NCBI GenBank assembly: GCA_964636885.1
Contig: CAZWVA010000001.1
Location: 50,863 to 114,862 of the forward strand
Origin: CAZWVA01 sp964636885
GTDB lineage: Bacteria > Desulfobacterota_D > UBA1144 > Nemesobacterales > CSP1-2
Reading direction: 5' to 3'
Length of the DNA: 64,000 bases
Shown here: in pieces, positions 59,932-64,000 of the stretch
How the letters are laid out: every line of letters starts with the position of its first letter
How positions within the stretch are numbered: the stretch's first letter is position 1
Translations under genes and position numbers: made by a program
Notes under the pieces: model-generated
Databases searched by the model: none
What the model was told of the DNA's origin: nothing
What the model saw: the letters and a program-made list of their open reading frames with translations, nothing else

Positions 59932-61044
59932 GTGACAAAGAGAGACAACCAGTTTGATTTCTCTCTCACTCCATTCATCGTGATCTGGGAGGTAACCCAG
60001 GCGTGTGATCTTGCCTGTATTCACTGTAGGGCAAAGGCAAGACCATGGCGGGACCCGCGTGAGCTTACAACGGAGGAGGGACGCCGCCTAATAGACGAGA
60101 TAAAAGGGTTCGGGTCGCCCCTTTTTGTACTCACCGGGGGCGATCCTGTAAAGAGGGAAGACCTGTATGATCTAATCGACTATAGCGTTGGCAGAGGGCT
60201 TAGAACCACTGTTTCTCCAAGCGTAACCCCCCTCCTTACAAGGGAGGCGATTAGGAGATTCAAGGAATCCGGGGTATCAAGGGTTGCTATAAGCCTCGAT
60301 GGTTCCCGTCCAGAGATCCACGATTCCTTTAGAGGTGTAATGGGGAGCTTCAGTTGGACTTTAAAGGCGATAGGGGACTGCGTTGAGGAGAGGATCCCTC
60401 TTCAGATAAACACAACCGTAACGAGGTATAACTTTAGGGATCTAGAGGATATTGCTTCACTTATTAAGGACTTCGACAATGTGGTTCTATGGAGCGTGTT
60501 TTTCCTCGTTCCCACTGGTAGAGGAAAGAAGGAGGATGAGATCTCCCCGGATGAATACGAGGCCGCCTTCCATAAGATGTACGAGTTATCAAAAACCATG
60601 CCTTACGACATAAAGTCCACAGAGGCCCCCCATTATAGAAGGCTATTCATACAGAGAACGCTTGCCGATTCGAGAAGCGCTACTCAACCCACTCCCGTGG
60701 ACAAGGTGAAGGTTAAATGGACAGATCCCATAGGGAGGGCATCGAGAGGGATAAACGATGGAAACGGATTCGTGTTTGTGTCACATACGGGGGAGGTCTT
60801 TCCGAGTGGTTTCCTTCCCATTTCTGCGGGTAATGTAAAGAAAAGGAGCATCGTGGATATATATAGGAACTCTCCACTCTTTAGGGAATTAAGGGATTAT
60901 ACGAGATTCAAGGGGAAGTGCGGGGTCTGCGAGTTTAAGCGTATCTGCGGGGGTTCGAGGGCAAGGGCGTTTGCCGTAACGGGCGACTATATGGAATCCG
61001 AACCGTATTGTGTTTACATACCCAGGAACTACAAAACGGAATAA
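59932..61044 (+). CDS. Radical SAM/SPASM protein, TIGR04053-like
   Basis: 370-residue radical SAM enzyme. The cluster motif is CDLACIHC in FIVIWEVTQACDLACIHCRA. The rest of the barrel has FVLTGGDPVKREDLYDLIDY and RVAISLDGSRPEIHDSFRGV. The C-terminal SPASM-like domain has CGVCEFKRICGGSRARAFAV with cysteines for auxiliary clusters. It resembles heme-modification enzymes such as NirJ and AhbD and proteins of TIGR04053; the substrate is unknown. GTG at 59932. A heme-related or peptide-modifying role would fit the respiratory regulon. Confidence 0.88.
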   Translation: MTKRDNQFDFSLTPFIVIWEVTQACDLACIHCRAKARPWRDPRELTTEEGRRLIDEIKGFGSPLFVLTGGDPVKREDLYDLIDYSVGRGLRTTVSPSVTPLLTREAIRRFKESGVSRVAISLDGSRPEIHDSFRGVMGSFSWTLKAIGDCVEERIPLQINTTVTRYNFRDLEDIASLIKDFDNVVLWSVFFLVPTGRGKKEDEISPDEYEAAFHKMYELSKTMPYDIKSTEAPHYRRLFIQRTLADSRSATQPTPVDKVKVKWTDPIGRASRGINDGNGFVFVSHTGEVFPSGFLPISAGNVKKRSIVDIYRNSPLFRELRDYTRFKGKCGVCEFKRICGGSRARAFAVTGDYMESEPYCVYIPRNYKTE

Positions 61045-61260
61045 TCTTAAGTACGGTGAGTTAAACTAAGAAGTGAACTTATCTAACAATACTACACAAT
61101 AGTACAATCGACTTAGTGGGTACGATTCCTAAAAGTCTAGCAACGGTTATAAACTGTCCTTAATTTGTTGTGAGGAAAAATTCGTTCAAGAAAGAAATCC
61201 ATTGTCACTTGTTTTTTTCCCACGATTAGATATTTGACATCCAGGAAATTAGTTCTAAAA

Positions 61261-61282
61261 TATTATAGAATTTTCTATAATA
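61261..61282. promoter_or_regulatory. Palindromic operator of arsR-dsrE-sqr operon
   Basis: Perfect inverted repeat TATTATAGAA, centre TT, TTCTATAATA, 40 bp upstream of the ArsR start. ArsR repressors of sulfide or persulfide type bind such A/T-rich palindromes. The rest of the 277-bp space upstream (61045-61260) holds no gene I can support. Confidence 0.65.
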
Positions 61283-61321
61283 CTATATGACGGATTGTTA
61301 ATAAATGTGAAGGAGAAGAAA

Positions 61322-61672
61322 GTGGAAAATATAGAAAAGCGGATTTATGAATTACATGCCTCAATGTGTAAGGTTTTTTCCAATCCAAAGAGATTGGAGA
61401 TAATAAATATCCTTCGTGAGGGAGAGATGAACGTTGGCGAGCTTTCAAAGAAATTGGGCGTTTCTATAGGAAATCTATCTCAGCATCTCAATATGATGAA
61501 GGAGCGTGGCATCTTGAACAGTAGGAAGGAAGGAAATGTCGTTTATTATAGGCTTGCCAACTCAAAGATGCTTAAAGCCTTTGATATCCTTCGGGAGATT
61601 CTTTTTGAGCGGATATCGAGGGAGGGAGCTTTAATTCGTGAGGCTAAAAATAATCTTGGAAGGAGGTTTTAG
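61322..61672 (+). CDS. ArsR-family winged-helix regulator
   Basis: 116-residue repressor. SMCKVFSNPKRLEIINILRE then MNVGELSKKLGVSIGNLSQH make the ArsR DNA-binding unit; RKEGNVVYYRLAN forms the wing. One cysteine (ASMCK) is visible, so sensing chemistry is uncertain. Start GTG at 61322 follows AAGGAG; an earlier TTG in frame is poorly placed. The next gene starts on the base after its stop, so the operon is tightly coupled. The operator upstream suggests autorepression, probably by sulfide or persulfide. Confidence 0.9.
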   Translation: MENIEKRIYELHASMCKVFSNPKRLEIINILREGEMNVGELSKKLGVSIGNLSQHLNMMKERGILNSRKEGNVVYYRLANSKMLKAFDILREILFERISREGALIREAKNNLGRRF

Positions 61673-62023
61673 ATGGGAACGGTGACTATAGTGCTAAACG
61701 ATGCACCTTATGGAATTGAGAAAGCTTGGAATGCCTTAAGATTAGCCGCTGCCCTTCTGGTTTCTGAAGAAAAGGTCAACATCTTCCTTCTAGGTGATGC
61801 TGTCATTGCAGCTAAAGCGGGCCAGGAAACACCAAAGGGATATTACAACTTAGGAGAGATGATAAAGGATATTTTGTCAAAAGGTGGTATAGTTAAGGCT
61901 TGTGGGACATGCATAAAATCGAGGGGAATAAAAGCTGAAGAGCTGGTAGAAGGGGTTAATGTGGGAAGAATGTTAGAGCTGGCTAATTGGGTTAAGGAAA
62001 GCGACAAGGTTTTAACTTTTTAA
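61673..62023 (+). CDS. DsrE-family sulfur-handling protein
   Basis: 116-residue small alpha/beta protein of the DsrE/DsrF/TusD type that carries persulfide on a cysteine. The N-terminus TVTIVLNDAPYGIEKAWNAL is typical. ACGTCIKSRGI holds the likely sulfur-binding cysteines, and SEEKVNIFLLGDAV forms a core strand. It starts directly after arsR with GGAAGGAGG upstream. It is followed by the SQR gene, giving a sulfide-oxidation and sulfur-transfer pair. Confidence 0.88.
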   Translation: MGTVTIVLNDAPYGIEKAWNALRLAAALLVSEEKVNIFLLGDAVIAAKAGQETPKGYYNLGEMIKDILSKGGIVKACGTCIKSRGIKAEELVEGVNVGRMLELANWVKESDKVLTF

Positions 62024-62140
62024 ATAGGTTTAAGGGCTTCCAAGGAGGTGCTGAATAGAGATACTCGTTAGCGTCATTGGGTTTCTCCGCTTTATGGCAA
62101 CTCCATTATATATTGGTACTAAAAAATAAGGAGTGGAATC

Positions 62141-63286
62141 GTGGGTAAAAGGATCGTCGTCTTAGGTGGTGGAACAGGTGGGTTGGTTGTTGCAAATCGG
62201 TTGCGTAAGGCATTGACTAAGGATAATGATGTTATCCTTATAGATAAAGAGAAAAATCATCTTTTCTCTCCATCCTTGCTCTGGTTGATGGTTGGGTGGC
62301 GTGGGGAGGAGAAGATCCAAAAGCCTCTTTCCCTTTTGCAAAAGAAAGGAATCAGGTTTATCAACGCCTTAGTACAAAAAATAGACTTCGAAAACAGAAT
62401 AGTATTTACCTCTCAGGGAGATGTATCTTTTGACTATCTCGTTATTACTCTTGGAGCAAGCACTTTTCCAGAAAAAATTCCCAGTTTTTTAGAATCTGCT
62501 TACAACCTCTATGATTTAGAGGGTACCAAGAAAATACGAGAAAAAATAGCGAACTTTGATAAGGGTCGGCTCGTCGTCCTTATTACGTCCACACCGTTTA
62601 AGTGCCCCGCAGCACCTTACGAGGCAGCTTTAATTCTATCTGCATATTTTACCAAAAGGCGAAGAGATGTAGAAATAGAAGTATTTACTCCTGAACCATT
62701 ACCAATGCCTGTTGCAGGTCCAGAGATTGGCAATATGGTGGTGTCTTTGCTTCAAAGCAGAGAGATTCGCTTTACACCTCAGTATCAAGTGGTTAAGATA
62801 GACCCGGCTAAAAAAGAAGCTATTTTTCAAGACGAGAAAACACTCTCCTACGACCTTCTCATTGGTATTCCTCCCCATGGTTTACCTTCGGTTTTAAAAG
62901 ATTCTCCCATATTAGGTGAAAGTGGGTGGGTAAAGGTAAATCCAAGAACACTTGAGACTGTGTTTGAAAACGTTTATGCGCTTGGTGATGTAACAGCGAT
63001 TCCGCTTCCTGTCGGAAGACTACTTCCCAAGGCAGGGGTTTTTGCTCATTTCCAAGCCGAAGTGGTGGCACATAATATCGCGGCAAAAATAAATGGGATG
63101 TCTTCTAAGAAGGAATTTAATGGTAGAGGATACTGTTTTATCGAATTGGGAGATGGCAGAGCCGCGTATGCCAGCGGGAACTTTTATGCCGAGCCAAGAC
63201 CCGTGGTGGATGTGAAAAAACCATCAGTGCTATGGCACTGGGGAAAGGTTCTATTTGAAAAGTGGTGGCTCTGGAGATGGTTTTAA
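62141..63286 (+). CDS. Sulfide:quinone oxidoreductase-like FAD enzyme
   Basis: 381-residue flavoprotein of the SQR/FAD-dependent pyridine nucleotide-disulfide family. The FAD motif is GGGTGG, followed by LIDKEKNHLFSPSLLWLMVG; a second dinucleotide segment and YALGDVTAIPLPVGRLLPKA follow. Two cysteines (Cys155 in TPFKCPAAPY and Cys332 in GRGYCFIELG) sit where SQR uses its redox cysteines. The C-terminus WHWGKVLFEKWWLWRWF is amphipathic and could bind the membrane. GTG at 62141 follows AAGGAG. It probably oxidises sulfide and reduces quinone. Confidence 0.9.
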   Translation: MGKRIVVLGGGTGGLVVANRLRKALTKDNDVILIDKEKNHLFSPSLLWLMVGWRGEEKIQKPLSLLQKKGIRFINALVQKIDFENRIVFTSQGDVSFDYLVITLGASTFPEKIPSFLESAYNLYDLEGTKKIREKIANFDKGRLVVLITSTPFKCPAAPYEAALILSAYFTKRRRDVEIEVFTPEPLPMPVAGPEIGNMVVSLLQSREIRFTPQYQVVKIDPAKKEAIFQDEKTLSYDLLIGIPPHGLPSVLKDSPILGESGWVKVNPRTLETVFENVYALGDVTAIPLPVGRLLPKAGVFAHFQAEVVAHNIAAKINGMSSKKEFNGRGYCFIELGDGRAAYASGNFYAEPRPVVDVKKPSVLWHWGKVLFEKWWLWRWF

Positions 63287-63454
63287 AATATGATAATTGG
63301 ATGAAAATATCCAAATCTTTTACAGGGATTGCAAGTGGCAAAGAGGGTTCTTAGACCGTATGGGTACATGATTATTGGAATGATTGATAGAGAAAGTCCT
63401 CCGGGCAAGGTTTATGAATCCAGAAAGAATACCAGCAGATTGATTCTACAAACC

Positions 63455-63534
63455 TGTCACCCTGAACCCTTCGTCTCACTCAAAGGTAAATTCCGCAAAG
63501 GGTCTCTTTATGAGATTCTTCACTTCGAATGACA
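63455..63534. repeat. Dispersed repeat element with TGTCA ends
   Basis: The 327-bp space between the SQR and RND genes has no gene I can support. It holds an element opening TGTCACCCTGAACCCTTCG and closing GATTCTTCACTTCGAATGACA in inverted orientation, with TGTCA at both ends. It resembles widely dispersed intergenic repeats of bacteria. A diverged relative is at 2600-2651. Confidence 0.55.
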
Positions 63535-63613
63535 TGAGAAGGGTGTCTATGTTAGTAAACGTAATTGTAGGCCGCTCTATTATATCGCGAGGCTTAGCAA
63601 GTACTTAGTCTTC

Positions 63614-64000
63614 CTAACTCATGTGTCTTATAGCTCTCTTCTTATACTCATAGTAAAGAACGGGCACCATCGTTCTTGAGAGAAGAGTAGCGGCTACCTC
63701 TCCAGCCATGAGAGATATAGCCATACCCTGAAATATCGGGTCGAAAAGGATAACCGATGAGCCTACGACCACTGCAGAAGCCGTAAGTAGCATGGGTCTA
63801 AACCTTATCACCCCAGCATCGATAACGGCTTCTTTTAGGGGTCTTCCTTCTGAGAGTTTTAGTTCTATAAAGTCTACAAGTATAATTGAGTTCCTTACCA
63901 CTATTCCCGCTCCGGCGATGAATCCGATCATTGAAGTTGCCGTGAAAAAGGCTCCGAGGAGGGCGTGTCCGGGAAGGATCCCTATAAGGGATAGCGGAAT
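63614..64000 (-). CDS. RND-family efflux transporter, C-terminal part
   Basis: The last 129 residues of an AcrB/CusA-like pump reading off the right edge. Recognisable are FTATSMIGFIAGAGIVVRNS then IILVDFIELKLSEGRPLKEA, the family motif before the last helices, and GVIRFRPMLLTASAVVVGSS, the conserved helix, ending KKRAIRHMS. The 5' part lies outside the window. Unlike the earlier RND gene it uses mainly AGG/AGA-type codons and IRFRPMLLT. The pump class cannot be decided from this end. Confidence 0.85.
   Translation of the reverse strand: MPLSLIGILPGHALLGAFFTATSMIGFIAGAGIVVRNSIILVDFIELKLSEGRPLKEAVIDAGVIRFRPMLLTASAVVVGSSVILFDPIFQGMAISLMAGEVAATLLSRTMVPVLYYEYKKRAIRHMS

Noticed and set aside
62042..62130. 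24-codon frame with possible ATA start after dsrE
   Set aside because: Very short, no family match; the AAGGAGG there may be chance or a relic.

Overview
The window is from a Gram-negative bacterium: it holds a TolC-type outer-membrane protein, outer-membrane barrels, several lipoprotein signals and periplasmic cytochromes. Genes are densely packed, arginine is mostly AGG/AGA and isoleucine often ATA, and TTG/GTG starts are common. This fits a deep-branching, possibly thermophilic respiratory bacterium, but I cannot assign a phylum from this window.

Layout. 1-8.2 kb: housekeeping and assorted genes (hisS 3'-truncated by the window edge, a glycosyltransferase crossed by a 20-N gap, a DUF3943 barrel protein, GYD protein, speD, trxA, proton-pumping pyrophosphatase). 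8.2-20 kb: SDR dehydrogenase and an efflux block (TolC, MacA-like adaptor, MacB-like permease without ATPase, MFS pump, TetR repressor, RND adaptor and pump) tied together by two near-identical TetR operators. 20-26 kb: metabolic genes (alpha/beta hydrolase, fumC, SDR) mixed with decayed genes (BrnA-type antitoxin, ECF sigma factor, malonyl-CoA-synthetase-like enzyme). 26-29.4 kb: a P-type ATPase fused to a PTS EIIA-like domain.

29.5-61 kb is a respiratory island. It carries a cbb3 oxidase (ccoI, ccoS, fused ccoNO, ccoQ, ccoP, ccoG, SafE-like), a ba3-type oxidase (subunits IIa, II, I, then Sco), a clade-II-type nitrous-oxide reductase cluster (cyt c, nosZ, nosB-like, nosD, nosF, nosL, nosY), an NnrS-like group, a siroheme nitrite/sulfite reductase, small ferredoxin, biotin synthase, Fur-family regulator, radical SAM/SPASM enzyme and two CBS-domain proteins. 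A nirK-like gene and a hybrid sensor kinase survive only as pseudogenes.

The main discovery is regulatory. Ten sigma-54 (-24/-12) promoters lie in this island. They are associated with seven copies of a 24-25 bp element made of three 7-bp half-sites (two forming an inverted repeat with a 3-bp spacer, the third abutting it). Three copies sit between divergent promoters. This defines an apparent sigma-54 regulon for N2O reduction, nitrite reduction and associated redox genes whose activator is not encoded in the window. A TetR regulator, itself behind such a promoter, probably feeds into nos control through a palindrome next to the nos enhancer.

61-64 kb: an A/T-richer ArsR-DsrE-sulfide:quinone oxidoreductase operon with its own palindromic operator, then the 3' end of an RND pump gene that runs off the window. 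No rRNA, tRNA, CRISPR array or intact mobile element was seen.
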